The notes under the pieces are model-generated. The model did no database searches. It was not told the origin of the DNA and worked only from the letters and a program-made list of their open reading frames with translations. The position numbers were made by a program, and so were the translations under genes. Shown one piece after another: positions 23,600 to 38,529 of a stretch of 64,000 nt of DNA (position 1 is its first letter; each line of letters begins with the position of its first letter). Source of the DNA: Adiantum capillus-veneris (lineage: Eukaryota > Streptophyta > Polypodiopsida > Polypodiales > Pteridaceae); the NCBI GenBank assembly GCA_014529385.2, contig CM043949.1, forward strand, positions 150,143,850 through 150,207,849, in the 5' to 3' direction.

Positions 23600-24178
23600 C
23601 TTCTTCATCTTCAAACCTGGCTCTTGATAACATATCTGCAAATAGGATTATGTCTACCTGCAATATGAAAAAATTCAGGGTTAGGAGACTTAATATAGGC
23701 TATCCACCGTAGCATGGCAATGTCCGGAGTAGAGAAGTTTGCAATTATCTGTGTCAGTGGCAAGAAATCTGGTTCTACCGCGACAGAAGCTCCAATAAAG
23801 CATTCTTTGTCAGACCTTAGAGTAGTAGCAACACCCCAAAGTTCCCTCTTAACCTGTGGATAACCTCGTTGGCGAGCATTCAGCACCTTGGCTTCGAATT
23901 TAATTGCATATATATATCCTTCTGCATCATCTTGACCTATAGCCCATCCAATACTTGGGCTAGCGTCAACTGTTAAAAGAACTGGCCTTCCGCATTTGTA
24001 GTCAACTTTCCTCAAGATCGGAGCCTCGAAAAGCATCTTCTTTAATTTCCTGATAGCCTGGGTGTGAACTTCTTCCCAAACAAAGCTTTTAACTTTCCTT
24101 AGCAATTGATACAGCATGTCTACAACATGAGCGAAGTGTGGCAGCCAAATAAGATAGAACACACACGCACCCAAGAAT
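23600..24178 (-). pseudogene. gypsy RT thumb and RNase H
   Basis: The sequence FLGACVFYLIWLPHFAHV is the end of the RT/connection. It is followed by RNase H with VLLTVDASPSIGWAIGQ (catalytic Asp), YPQVKRELWGV (Glu) and HIAGRHNP. The upstream part of the same protein lies across the insertion at 24184-26958. A frameshift near 23625 separates the last conserved piece (SRARFEDEEEM), which is readable in another frame down to about 23560. No integrase follows. Confidence 0.88.
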
Positions 24179-24183
24179 CAACG

Positions 24184-26958
24184 TGTAAGGTCTCTGACCC
24201 GATCACAAGAGCATCCTTGTACCACGAAATGAATACAATGAAATAAGTTACTATTTTTAGCAGTTTTCTAGATTCTGTCAGTGTCATGATATTTAGAACG
24301 TTATAAAGCTTCAAAATGTGAATTAAAATAATTTTTGTGAAAAATTTCCAAAAATAGTAAGTTTTTGGTCACCCGAACCGTCCAGTCTCGACCGTCTCGA
24401 AAAACTGCACCCGTACCCCAAATTTGAAAAAAATGCATTTTCGGACCCCGAGGGCTGCTAAATATGGCAGGTACTCGGGCCAGTACGCCTTAGTTAGAGC
24501 TTCGTATGGCAATTTACGGCATCAAAATCCGATTCGTATGACCCGTTTTTGCCTAGAACCATATTTCCTAAAAATTGTCCGGGGAGGCACCGGGGGCCCG
24601 GGACTGTGTGGGAACAGGTCCTAGGCCACTCCAGATCTTCTTTAGCAGCTAGGGGGCGCCCTCTTGCTTTGTGGGAGTCTTGGGAAAGCTGCCAAGCCTG
24701 CAACTCAGTCTCAGAACCAGTTAACCAAGCCAACCTAACACTTGGTGGGCAGAGAACTGGACTTGCCATGCTTAACTGGAGAAGCTCCCAGATGCATTTA
24801 GCAACCCAGATCGATTTTCAGCCTGTAAGAGCCTATTTAAAGACCTGCATACACACACACACACACACACTTATGATCACACATACACACAGTGCATACA
24901 CACACACCCACACATATTGGGGAGGTGGTGCCGAATCACACACCTATTGAAGAGGAAGTTAGGAGGGAGGTGCTGCCGAATTTTCATCTCAAGAAGCTCG
25001 ATTAGATCAGAAAATCGAGAAGATTACCAGCTCTTAATCACGGTAATAACAGTTTAATTAATGCCATCTGTGAATCTTTTTCTCTACCATCTAAATTCCT
25101 TGTCTATTATGCCTATTCCTAGTCGAAAATCTCTATGACTACTCTCTAAATTCTCCTTATTCATACTCTATTATGTAAATCATCATTCCATAGCTGAATT
25201 ATCAGCCATTCTTCACTCTCGATTAATGATTAGAGCATAATTATCAGAATCTTCTCTCTCTAGATAGCATAGTAATTAATCGGTAAGCTAGTATTTGTGC
25301 AGATTGAAGAGAATCACTATTGTAATCACTCATTAACATTGCAGCTTAATTGAATTCATTTTTTTCTTATGCATTAAGACGTAATTAAGGAGAAATTAAT
25401 CCGTCATTAAGTCTCTAAGAACTGGTTTTTCCTCACACATATGCATAGGGTAAATCTGCATCATCTAATTGCTAGGAAATAGTTTAATCATACTTAATCC
25501 AATTCTTTGGTAATTCCAATAATGAAATCCTAACTATTTTTGATCATGTAAGCCGAATAATTATCTTAGAGCCGGTTCCCATAGGATCATGTGCCATCCT
25601 TAATGATTGCTTTATGAAAGAAATCTAGACTCTCATATAGGAGGGATTAATTGATGTCACTAATCTACCCATTGGACTGTTATGATGCTTGTGAACCTTA
25701 GCTCTTTCTCCAAGCTAATCATTTAAAGTAGTGAGAAATGGCCCCGGTTAAGAGGACGCGCTTCGGTGGTGCCCATGATCGCGAAGCAGGAACGAGCAAT
25801 GTCAACGGAAAGGGGAAGGCTCCCATGGACGAGCAAATACCGGCCATCTCACGGGCCATCGATGAAGAAGTGGAAGAGGTAGATCATATTTTTATTCAAG
25901 TTGTTTAAATTAACATTGCATACGCTAGTTAGGAATGCTCATATCCCCAAACATGTTGGAGAAATCCGACGAAAGCCTCGGCATTGAAATCATTGTACAT
26001 TAAGTTCTAAAGTAGGAAGGTAATGTCTGATGGGTATGCTGTTTGCAAGAGGAAAGAATGTTTGCTAGGGAAAATTTAGCTCGACATGTTCATTTTATTT
26101 CCAATGTTGAATCAGTCCTGACCCCCCCTACTGATCACAGGGGGCAGAGTTCCTCGTTAGGACTCTTGAATCCACGACATGCTTTCTATGCGGTGGATAC
26201 CCACGACTTGCTTTCTATGCGGTGGGAACCCACGTCTTGCTTTCTATGCGGTGGGAGTGTCCATGACGTGCTTTCTATGCGGTGGACATACCTAGTTGTA
26301 TGGGAAGCTAGGCGACAACGGGAGGAGTGAACTCTCGCTGGAGGGGGGATGTTGTACCTCCAGAACATTGGAACTTTTATGAATAAGTTTGAGTAGAATT
26401 TTTACTAGAATTCTGTCTTGGTGTTGTTTGCAATACTGGTTGAAGGGCTGTTTTAACGAACCATGTGATTCGGAATTTAACAAGCAATATTTATGTTGAA
26501 CAACCTTTGTGGTAGTAATTAGGTCACACGAGGAAGTGTGAGTGTGGGGGTGGAAAGTGGGGGCTTGGCTCAGGTTGCCAATGCCTACGAGATGGGTGGT
26601 CCCGATTGGTCGGGAACTCTCTGTCCCCATAGTGCTTACTCGATATTAGTAATGCTCATTGCCCCTAGAGTGGGGAATTCTCGAGGGTACGTGCCTCTGA
26701 AACATGGGGAAAAAGGCACTCGAGGTTTCTCTCCTCTTGGAAGGTGGGTCTTAGGATCGCTAGATAGCTAAGTACGCTTCCCCTGCGAGGTGGAACTAGA
26801 TCTCGTTGCTAGTAGGCTCGAACTCGACTCACTTTGTGATGAGAGATCGTCCGCTAGTTGAACCCTGAACCATTTTTGTTTGCTTCTGCTATAGATCTAG
26901 TGGCCACCAGGTTTACCATCAGATCCGTTGTTTGATACGACGGGGTGGGGACCTCACA
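24184..26958 (+). mobile_element. LTR-type insertion of 2775 bp with target duplication, probable solo LTR
   Basis: The segment starts TGTAAGGTC and ends GACCTCACA, and is flanked on both sides by CAACG (24179-24183 and 26959-26963). Removing it rejoins the gypsy RT frame in phase. TG...CA ends with a 5-bp duplication indicate an LTR or LTR element. A TATTTAAAG element lies near 24834. No second internal LTR copy was seen, so a long solo LTR is the simplest reading; a truncated or non-autonomous element is possible. An ORF start at 25739 (MAPVKRTRFGGAHDREAGTS) may be a gag relic or chance. It also holds an (AC)n tract at 24850-24870. Confidence 0.82.
26171..26285 (+). repeat. Four tandem copies of a ~29-bp unit
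   Basis: The core TGCTTTCTATGCGGTGG starts at 26180, 26209, 26238 and 26269, preceded each time by CCACGAC- or CATGACG-like bases. It lies inside the LTR-type insertion. Confidence 0.9.
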
Positions 26959-26963
26959 CAACG

Positions 26964-27766
26964 ACCTTCAGTAACCGAAGAGCATGTTTACTTCATCTTC
27001 TGGATAGCTTCAACTTTTGTTGGACTCGGTCTTCAACCCTCAGGACTGCACATATGTCCCATAATTCAGACCTCCTTAGCACCAAAATTTTATTTTTGAC
27101 CTGAAAGTGGTAAGTTAACTTTTTCAAGCCTCGATAAAATAGCATCACAGTCAGCAATATGTTGAGCAACAAACTGCTGGCACCCCCTCTAAACTTTCAC
27201 CTCGTCTTTGGATCCTTCTTCACATCCTTTAATTGGTAGATCATCAACGAAAGGCATAGTAACATGTGGGATAAAGTCCCTTAATACTTTATTCATATTG
27301 TTCATCATATGAGCTACAAAATTAGTAGCACCCTGTGGAAGAGTGTGCATCCTTACTAAACCAAGAGGAGTACGCATTGTAGTAAGATCCCTGCTCTCAA
27401 AAGCTAACTGGAATTGATCATATCTAGAATAAATTTCACCCATGGAGTAAATAGATCTACCTGCAAAGGCCTCAACAAAATCATCCACAATTGGGCCAGT
27501 ACCCACATTGCGGATTGTTACCTTATTAACCGGATGCATATCCTGAACGAACCTCAACGTACCATTTTTCTTTGGAACAGTAAACCATCGATTAGAATAT
27601 GGTGCACAAGAGGGCTCCAAGATTCCCTCTAAATATTTTCATTGAGCAAATTGATAAGATTCGGCAAGTGAGCTTTCAGAACTGGTGAGGAACAGTGAAT
27701 ATAACCATATGTGAAACAACACTTGGATCCACATACCCAATCCCACTCGGCTCAAAAGTGAAAGCT
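26964..27766 (-). pseudogene. gypsy reverse transcriptase, main part
   Basis: The minus strand shows KAFTFEPSGIGYVDPSVV, RWFTVPKKNGTLRFVQDM, TPLGLVRMHTLPQGATN and the catalytic FVDD in TMPFVDDLPIKG near 27240. Motif A reads GEIYSRYDQFQ, where GDLYSGYDQFQ is usual in this family, so the first catalytic Asp appears replaced by Glu. Frameshifts and stops occur near 27630-27670, and one stop near 27005. Its N-terminal continuation is at 34021-34467, across the inserted LTR element. Confidence 0.9.
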
Positions 27767-27771
27767 TTACT

Positions 27772-27772
27772 C

Positions 27773-27819
<47 letters not shown>

Positions 27820-27939
27820 ATAAATAGAACCCCAAAGTGTGTAGAATACACACATGAGATGATGTATATATAGAGGGGACTTGGGTGCCATATATAGAGA
27901 AGCCATATATATTGAGTAGCTTCACATATAAGCTCAACA
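27772..27939 (-). repeat. 3' LTR of the non-autonomous element
   Basis: 168 bp, ending AGCTCAACA on the plus strand. It includes a (GA)n of about 42 bp (27776-27817), then a shared segment ACATAAATAGAACCCCAAAG and a TATATATAG element. The other LTR has the same order. The outer end reads CGTTGAG where TGTTGAG is expected, a point change. Confidence 0.9.
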
Positions 27940-27950
27940 CCCCCGCTCAA
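27940..27950 (-). other. Polypurine tract
   Basis: The minus strand reads TTGAGCGGGGG directly before the TGTTGAG of the 3' LTR, the usual place for plus-strand priming. Confidence 0.75.
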
Positions 27951-31475
<3,525 letters not shown>

Positions 31476-31989
31476 ACAAGAAAGAAGTGCCACTTAAGCT
31501 CCAAATGAGGAGCTCTTTGAAAACCTAGACCCATCCCTCCAAAAATCATCACAAGCCAATAAAACTGCTACACGTGGGCAATCTATATCCCTGCTTCTAC
31601 CAACCACCTAGGATACCCATTTTGTGCGCATAGTGGCCACATTCCCAGCCACTTTGATCATGCCACAAAGTGGTGCTTGATAAAAAATCACTAAATGAAC
31701 ATAAAAAAAATAAAAAATATTTTAGTCAGCAAAAAGAGAAGTGATCTCTATAGCCTTTGCCCTTTGGGCAGGCCAAAAAACATAGTCATGAAAATTATTA
31801 CCATCGTTAGTGGAATAATTACGTTCACAATGCCACAAGAGATGGTTCGCGATGCCACTCTTTTGACGACATATATACGCACGACAACATATGGTACATA
31901 AAGTATGAACATAAAAGTACAAGATGCGTGATTACGTGATGCAAATGATATGCGTATATACTACATAAAACGACATTTATCATCGTAGT

Positions 31990-32530
31990 GATATTAATGA
32001 ATATCATCAAAGTATTAATAAAACATCATCATTGTATCAATAAAAATGAACAAATCATCATGATATCACCGAGAATAATCATTGTATCAATGAAACAACA
32101 TCATGGTATCACCGTGAATAACCATGGTATCAATGAAATAACATCATGACATCACCGAGAATAATCATTGTATCAACGAAGCAACATCATGGTATAACCA
32201 AGAATAACCATGGTATCAAAGAAACAACATCATGGTATCACCGAGAATAACCATGGTATCAACGAAATAACATCATGGTATCACCGAGCATAACCATGGC
32301 ATCAATGAAATATCATCATGCTATCATCGAGAATAACCATGGTATCAACGAAACAACATCATGGTATCACTGAGAATAACCATGGAATCAATGAAATATC
32401 ATCATGGCATCACTCAGAATAACCATAGTAACAACAAAATATCATCATGGTATCAACGAAAATCACCATGACCAAAGTATTAACAAAGCATCATCATGGT
32501 ACCATCAAGATCACTAATATCAACGAGAGA
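31990..32530 (+). repeat. 43-bp minisatellite
   Basis: About ten or more units. Each contains AACATCATGGTATCACCGAG and AATAACCATGGTATCAA-like halves, with clear copies starting near 32096, 32140, 32183, 32226, 32269, 32312, 32355 and 32398. Each unit contains two related half-units, so an older period of about 21 bp is likely. Edges are more diverged. Confidence 0.92.
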
Positions 32531-32739
32531 TTATCAATAAAACGACCTAAACTATATCTCTAGAAGAATAATTATAGGAGAATCAATGAACGAGTATATC
32601 ATATAGCAAAAGATCATGTACCAATAGTAGCTCGATAGAATTTGGACGATCATCAACGGCTCGACTGAATCGGAACGATATGTAACTGGTTTCTGCAGCA
32701 AAGTTACGTCAGTAACAAGTATATGATCGATGAAGAGAA

Positions 32740-33765
32740 AATATAATTGAGAAGTTTTCAATTATGAGGAAAATGAAAATCAAAAAGTAAAATTTTGCTT
32801 TTCAAACACATTCGCAGTCCGAGAACGATAACCCAAAATCGGTGCAGAATTTAGAGAAACTTTCTTCCGCAAATTTGTACACCACATCGATTCCGATGGC
32901 TCGAACGAATAGTTTCTGCAAAACCGTTTTCAATTAGGAGAAAAATCAAAAACAAAAAATGGAAGTTGCTTTTCAAACATATTTGCAGTTAGAGAACGAT
33001 AAATCAAAATCTGTGCAGAATTTAGAGAAACTTTCTTCCGCAAAGTTGTACACCACATCGATTTCGATGGCTCAAGTGAATTGTTTGCAGTCCGCTAACG
33101 ATAACTCATAATCAATGCAGAATTTAAAAAAACTTTCTTCTGCAAAGTTATAGACCAGATCGATTCCGGTGTTTCTCAAGAACTATTTCTACAAAATCGT
33201 TTTGAATCAGGAGAAAAATAGAAAACAAAAAGCGAAGTTGCTTTTTAGGCATGTACGAAGTCCACCAACAATAACTCAAAATCGGTGCAGAATTTGAAAA
33301 AACTTTCTTCTGCAAAGTTGTAGACCACATCAATTCCAGTGCCTCGCTCAGGTAGTTTCTGCAAAATCGATTTGAATTCGTAGAAAAATAAAAAATGATT
33401 TGAATCTGTAGAAAAATAAAAAACAAAAAGCGAAGTTTCTTTTCAGGCAAGTACGAAGTCCGCGAACGATAACTCAAAATCAGTGCAGAATTTGAAAAAA
33501 CTTTCTTCTAAAAAGTTGTAGACCACATTGATTTCGGTGCGAGTAGTTTCTGCAAAATCTTTTTGAATCAGTAAAAAAATCAAAAACAAAAAGTGAAGTT
33601 GCTTTTCAAGCAGGTACGCTATCTGCGAACGATATCTCAAAATCGGTGTAGAATTTGAAAAAAAAATTCCTCTGCAAAGTTGTAGACCACATCGATTCCG
33701 GTGCCTTTTGCGGGTAGTTTCTACAGAAACATTTTCAATCAGGAGAAAAATCAAAAACAAAAACG
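32740..33765 (-). repeat. Leader tandem repeats next to the primer site
   Basis: Six diverged copies of a unit containing ACTTTCTTCYGCAAAGTTG followed by ACCACATCGATTCC. Copies are anchored near 32870, 33029, 33132, 33301, 33499 and 33663, spaced about 103-198 bp. The array ends at the primer site, so it forms the 5' untranslated leader of the non-autonomous element. Confidence 0.88.
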
Positions 33766-33769
33766 TACT

Positions 33770-33781
33770 GCTCTGATACCA
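33770..33781 (-). other. Primer binding site for initiator Met-tRNA
   Basis: The minus strand reads TGGTATCAGAGC directly after the 5' LTR, identical to the site of the copia element at 4180-4191. It ties this element to the copia group. Confidence 0.92.
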
Positions 33782-34015
<234 letters not shown>

Positions 34016-34020
34016 TTACC

Positions 34021-34467
34021 ATGTTTTCTGAGCATACCTTGAAAACACTTGATCTCCTCTTCATTGAGAAAACCATCTTCTCCAACCTTCAGCTGCAACA
34101 ATGTCTCCTTAGTAAATGTATGCCCTATGGTCTTTGGATTCCTGAGTATAGCTTGTCCAGAAGCTTCTTTGATCACCCCATCACTTCCTTCTCGTAGCGG
34201 TCTAGCCACTAGTCTCACTTTCTTTGCAACATTCTTGTATTTTGTCTCTATTTGTGCTTCAACTGCTTTACCTGAATCATCCTCAATATGCTTAAGTGCT
34301 TCATATATACTTAGCTCATCATACATGTCCACCTTAACCACTTTTGTTCCGCTTTGTAACCTATGTTTCCTGATCTCCTCATGCTCTAACATAGTATCTA
34401 CATAAGTTACCTCTTCAAAGATCCCTGAAATCACATCATCTAATTCAAGCACATCATATCCTTGCAA
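34021..34467 (-). pseudogene. gypsy RT N-terminal part
   Basis: The minus-strand frame MQGYDVLELDDVISGIFEEV runs through VRLVARPLREGSD and FLNEEEIKCFQGMLRKHG, the linker just before RT in this family. It is cut at the insertion site. The conserved continuation begins at 27766 on the far side of the inserted element. Confidence 0.85.
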
Positions 34468-34600
34468 TTCAGTTTAGATACCTGAAACATACTATCTTTT
34501 CCACTTCGGCAAATCATTAAATTTTTTGAAATATATTGAACCTTTAGATGTTAAACCCAAAAACCCTGAAGAGAAAGCTTCTCTTTACGAGAACTTCTCC

Positions 34601-35269
34601 TCACTTGTACCACCATAGTCCCGCTTTATAGCAGCTCTCTGAGAAAATCCTATCCAAAACTGTGTTCTTTAAACTCCTTTTGTATCTTTGGCAAGGGAGA
34701 TCATGTAAACTATCCTTGTTCCTGGCATGCTCAACAAATACAATCAAGAAGTGAACTCCTTTTTTACCATCTCGGCTTTGAACCCTGGCATAGACTGAGC
34801 CATCATCTAGCAGCTTAGTTTCCATCCGCACAGCCGTAATGTAGGGTTGCCCCAAAATTAATGGATAAGAGGAATGCTCCTGTATAAAGAAATTTTTCTC
34901 ATCACAGCCATCCCCTACAGTTACCCTAACATTCGTACATGCACCATAGAGGTCACCTGGAAGCATGTTGGTAGCTCGAATATTCCGACCGTGGTCCACA
35001 TCAATAGGTCATTTTCCCTTTTGGTGCAAGCTTTTTTCCATCAAATTTATATCCGATCCATGATCTATTAGTGCTAAGACCGGTTCTTCAATGCCACCAA
35101 CCTTCGCAATAGTTTCGGTTGTTGCCCTTGGCCAATGAGTCCTTGAAAAGTGACTCCTAGGTATACTTTCATTGTCTTCATCTTCATTAGAATGAACATG
35201 TCTTACCTCTGGTACAATTGGGTTTGACACCACCACATACCTCCACTCTTCTTCTTCAAGATCTGCCAA
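34601..35269 (-). pseudogene. gypsy aspartic protease
   Basis: Two overlapping frames encode a retropepsin-like domain. VLALIDHGSDINLM carries the active site with His in place of Ser/Thr (D-H-G), followed by SYPLILGQPYITAVRMET, the conserved second half. A frameshift between 34999 and 35009 breaks it. The protease would release gag and pol proteins. Confidence 0.85.
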
Positions 35270-35280
35270 ATATTCTTCCT

Positions 35281-36040
35281 AATCATCCAAAATTTCTACA
35301 ATGTGCCGAACAGTCTGGCTCTTTACTGATTCTGGCTCCTGTTCACTTGGTATTGATAATCACTTTTTATCCTTGGGTGCCTCCTCCATAACCACTTTAG
35401 GAGCGGGCTTAGGAGATTATTAAAAAGTGAGGCTTCCTTTTAATAATATCAATAATCCCCTCGTGAAACTCACGTTTGGAAATTCCCAGAATATCACCCA
35501 ATGTGAGCTCCACTTTGCTATTTAGAATGCACTCTTTAAAAACTTTCTTTAGATCTGTAGCTAATTCAATGTCAGATTTAAGCTTATACGAGGGTCACTT
35601 GGGTCTACCTTGCTTTTTATCCTTGGGTGCCTCCTCCATAACCACTTTAGGAGTGGGCTTAGGAGTAGGACCTTCTTCTTTTCTGTTGCTGAATCTCGTT
35701 GTCCTTTTTGAATGTCCCTAGAACTTCTTCATCTCTTTTTTGCTTTTCCTCCACCATAGCCTCATTAGATTGAGACTTAGAAATGAATGCGTACACTGAG
35801 ACGCAATCCATTGGATCGGTCCACCCTGTGGCTTCTTGAATTGAATTCTCTACCTGTTGTAGCTTCCTATAAGTTACCTTTCCTATTTCTACTATCTTCA
35901 AAGCATAAGGCCACAATTGACCCTTTGTAATTGCACCATCATCATCACCCTTTCGGAAAACCTGTAGCCCATATGTAGCGCACTGCTTCCACAAGAGAAA
36001 CAGTATGATGGATTTCTTCAACTAGCTTTTTCAGAGTTCT
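35281..36040 (-). pseudogene. gypsy gag C-terminal region
   Basis: The minus strand reads LWKQCATYGLQVFRKGDDDG, GQLWPYALKIVEIGKVTYRK and TGWTDPMDCVSVYAFISKSQ, then a charged tail. After 35659 the frame is broken; LKSDIELATDLKKVFKE and LTLGDILGISKREFHEG remain legible. A 53-bp segment (35613-35665) recurs at 35363-35415 with one mismatch, inserted in the tail. Confidence 0.8.
35363..35665 (-). repeat. Dispersed 53-bp direct duplication in gag
   Basis: 35363-35415 and 35613-35665 match except for one base. Next to the first copy, ATTATTAAAA and TTTTAATAAT form a small inverted repeat. This looks like a templated insertion during repair or reverse transcription. Confidence 0.85.
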
Positions 36041-36152
36041 ACCAAACATCGAGCGAATTTATCCGAGCAAGATCAAACCCGAGCAAAGTTACCAAGTGAG
36101 TTTGTGCCGTATATATATACATCTTTTCTAAAAAGAGATATCACACACACAC

Positions 36153-36154
<2 letters not shown>

Positions 36155-36200
<46 letters not shown>
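36155..36200 (+). repeat. (GA)n microsatellite
   Basis: About 46 bp of GA after a short CACA run. Confidence 0.97.
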
Positions 36201-36204
<4 letters not shown>

Positions 36205-36625
36205 CTCTAAACCCAAACAACAAATGTCAGCACCATTGATTCCCAATCATGATTATACAAATCTAGTCATCCTTATACATGTCACCATTGCTAGAAAAAA
36301 TATGTTGTTTTGGAAACTTAAATATAGGTCAATTGAACAACTTAGTTCACAAAGATGGAAGATATGACTCCTTTCCATTTTGGATCATTGTTTGGAAAAA
36401 TCTTGCAGATGTCTAGAAGGCCATAATTTGTTAGTGCCAAATTTCAATCTCTTTTGAGCTTGTGTCTGCTCAAGTCAAAGGTGGTAAGGAAATCTTGCTA
36501 GCTGGATGAGGGAAAGGGTTGCATCGTATTGACATCCCATTTTTTGCAAATGATAGAGACTTGCCAAACCAAGAGCTACCATGTATGTCCATTAGGAAGA
36601 GTGCTAATAAGTGAGAGAGATGCTT

Positions 36626-36626
<1 letters not shown>

Positions 36627-36689
<63 letters not shown>
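36627..36689 (+). repeat. (CT)n microsatellite
   Basis: About 63 bp of CT repeat. Confidence 0.97.
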
Positions 36690-36694
<5 letters not shown>

Positions 36695-36948
36695 AAACAA
36701 AAGAGAAACAATATCACTATCACCGACTATTTTCATCATATACAAAACATCTTCACAACAAAATGGTGAGCTTGGAGAATCTCCAAGAAAAAGTCTTTTC
36801 ACTTTCAGGGATCAAAGCTAACTAGGTCTACTTCGATCTTTGACTTATCTTTCTTCTCTTTCACTTCACCTTGCGCATTCTCCCACTTAAGTTTTAGTCC
36901 TCATAAAAACCAAGCCAATGTGTGCGCACAACCAAACTACCTTGTAGG

Positions 36949-36952
<4 letters not shown>

Positions 36953-37002
<50 letters not shown>
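36953..37002 (+). repeat. (CT)n microsatellite
   Basis: About 50 bp of CT repeat. Confidence 0.97.
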
Positions 37003-37005
<3 letters not shown>

Positions 37006-37950
37006 CTCTCAACCTCACAATCTTTTTTGAAATAACTATGCAGCATCCAACAACAATAGGAGATAATTTAACATCAATATAGTATGTATATATGAATGGG
37101 TGCAATTAGAAAGTGTCGTTCTTTGCACTCTTACATCTGCAAGAACATGCCATCATAGCCCACAATAAGCATGACACATTTCAGTTGTATGTATGCAGCA
37201 CCCCCCAGCCTCATAAGGCACGAAAAAGCAAAAGGTTGCGAGAGTGCACTGACCTATATTTTCTTGAAACCATGCTTCTTATGTTCATAGAACAAAGCAG
37301 TTTTGGCTCTGCCAAGGTTCACAATTTTGGGTCAACCATCTCTATCCTTCTCTTGCTGGGTGCGCTCTTTACAATAGTAAGCATCAGAAATGCCGGCAGC
37401 TCTGGGGATGATGTAGCGTCCTTGGAAGGAGTTATAATTGCACTCATTGCACACTCGAACAAGAGTACAGGGGTGCACGTATTAGTCACAAATCACGCAT
37501 TGACTCCCATGTCTGCTGCTGAGCGAGGAGGGAAAGGATGGAGGCAGTAGTTTGCCAGTGGGATTGAGGGTATTTGAGGAAGCGCTAATTGCAAGGGAGA
37601 GCATTCGGCAATTGAATTTTCTTTGTGAGCAAGGACCTGAGGGTGAGGTCACCGACAGGGGACATTGCAGAGATGGTTGGTCTTTGATAGCGAGTAATGG
37701 TGGGACACGGACATCGCTATGGCCAGACATTCCTAGGCTTCCCCTTCGCCACTTCAGTGATGCCACCTACTCGTCGCATTCTCATCACACTCCTCGTAGA
37801 GCAAGCGGATAGTGGCAGCTATGGTGAACTCTCCTCCGCCTCAGAAGCAGTCAATGGCTTCTCCAATATAGCGATGCCCGGCTGCTTGCGATTCATTCTC
37901 AGATCAGGATGATGCTTTGCTATGGCTGCTCGTGCCCCACATGTGCTGAG

Positions 37951-37952
<2 letters not shown>

Positions 37953-38001
<49 letters not shown>

Positions 38002-38057
38002 AAAGAAAAAAAACTCACCAGCGCGCGCTCTTTGAGAGAGTTGAGTTTTTTTTCTTT

Positions 38058-38122
<65 letters not shown>
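37953..38122. repeat. Inverted repeat built from (TC)n and (GA)n arms
   Basis: A (TC)n tract of about 46 bp is followed by AAAAAAGAAAAAAAACTCA. After a short GC-rich spacer comes its reverse complement, TGAGTTTTTTTTCTTTTTTG and (GA)n of about 62 bp. The whole can fold into a long hairpin. Confidence 0.92.
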
Positions 38123-38125
<3 letters not shown>

Positions 38126-38429
38126 GCACCTTGTCGTCCACACACAACACCCTCGGCAAGGCAAGCGAGGCTATCAAGGAAGCTATGAGCAAGGTTACGG
38201 GTGGAGGTGGGGAAGAGGGTCCCGTCCAAGCCGTTACATGCAACTAAATTTTCTATTTCAAGAAAAAGGAAGGCAGTTGCGCCGGGTGGGCTGCGTGCAT
38301 GATGATGATGAAGTGCAAGACAATTCTATCCAATCCAAACAGTTTCCCTTTGATGGATTGCAATTCACTACAATGTAAAGATGGTTTTGTTAATTTCGAG
38401 GATTTTGTACAGATGATTTTTAATTCCAG

Positions 38430-38453
38430 AGAGAGAGAGAGAGAGAGAGAGAG
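38430..38453 (+). repeat. (GA)n microsatellite upstream of the glycine-rich ORF
   Basis: About 24 bp of GA, 77 bp before the ORF start. GA tracts are common in plant core promoters and 5' leaders, but no such role is shown here. Confidence 0.95.
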
Positions 38454-38529
38454 AATCCATCACTTGCATTCTGCACCTCTAGCAAGTTATTCACTAGTCA
38501 ATAGCACTTGATTTTGCCATAGTATTGCA

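Noticed and set aside
24184-26958. DNA transposon with inverted ends TGTAAGGTC/GACCTCACA
   Set aside because: Short inverted TG...CA ends and a 5-bp duplication are normal for LTRs; no transposase or longer terminal inverted repeat is present.
37113-37550. Plus-strand ORF of 145 codons as a membrane protein
   Set aside because: One hydrophobic stretch only, no known motif, and it overlaps other unsupported frames.
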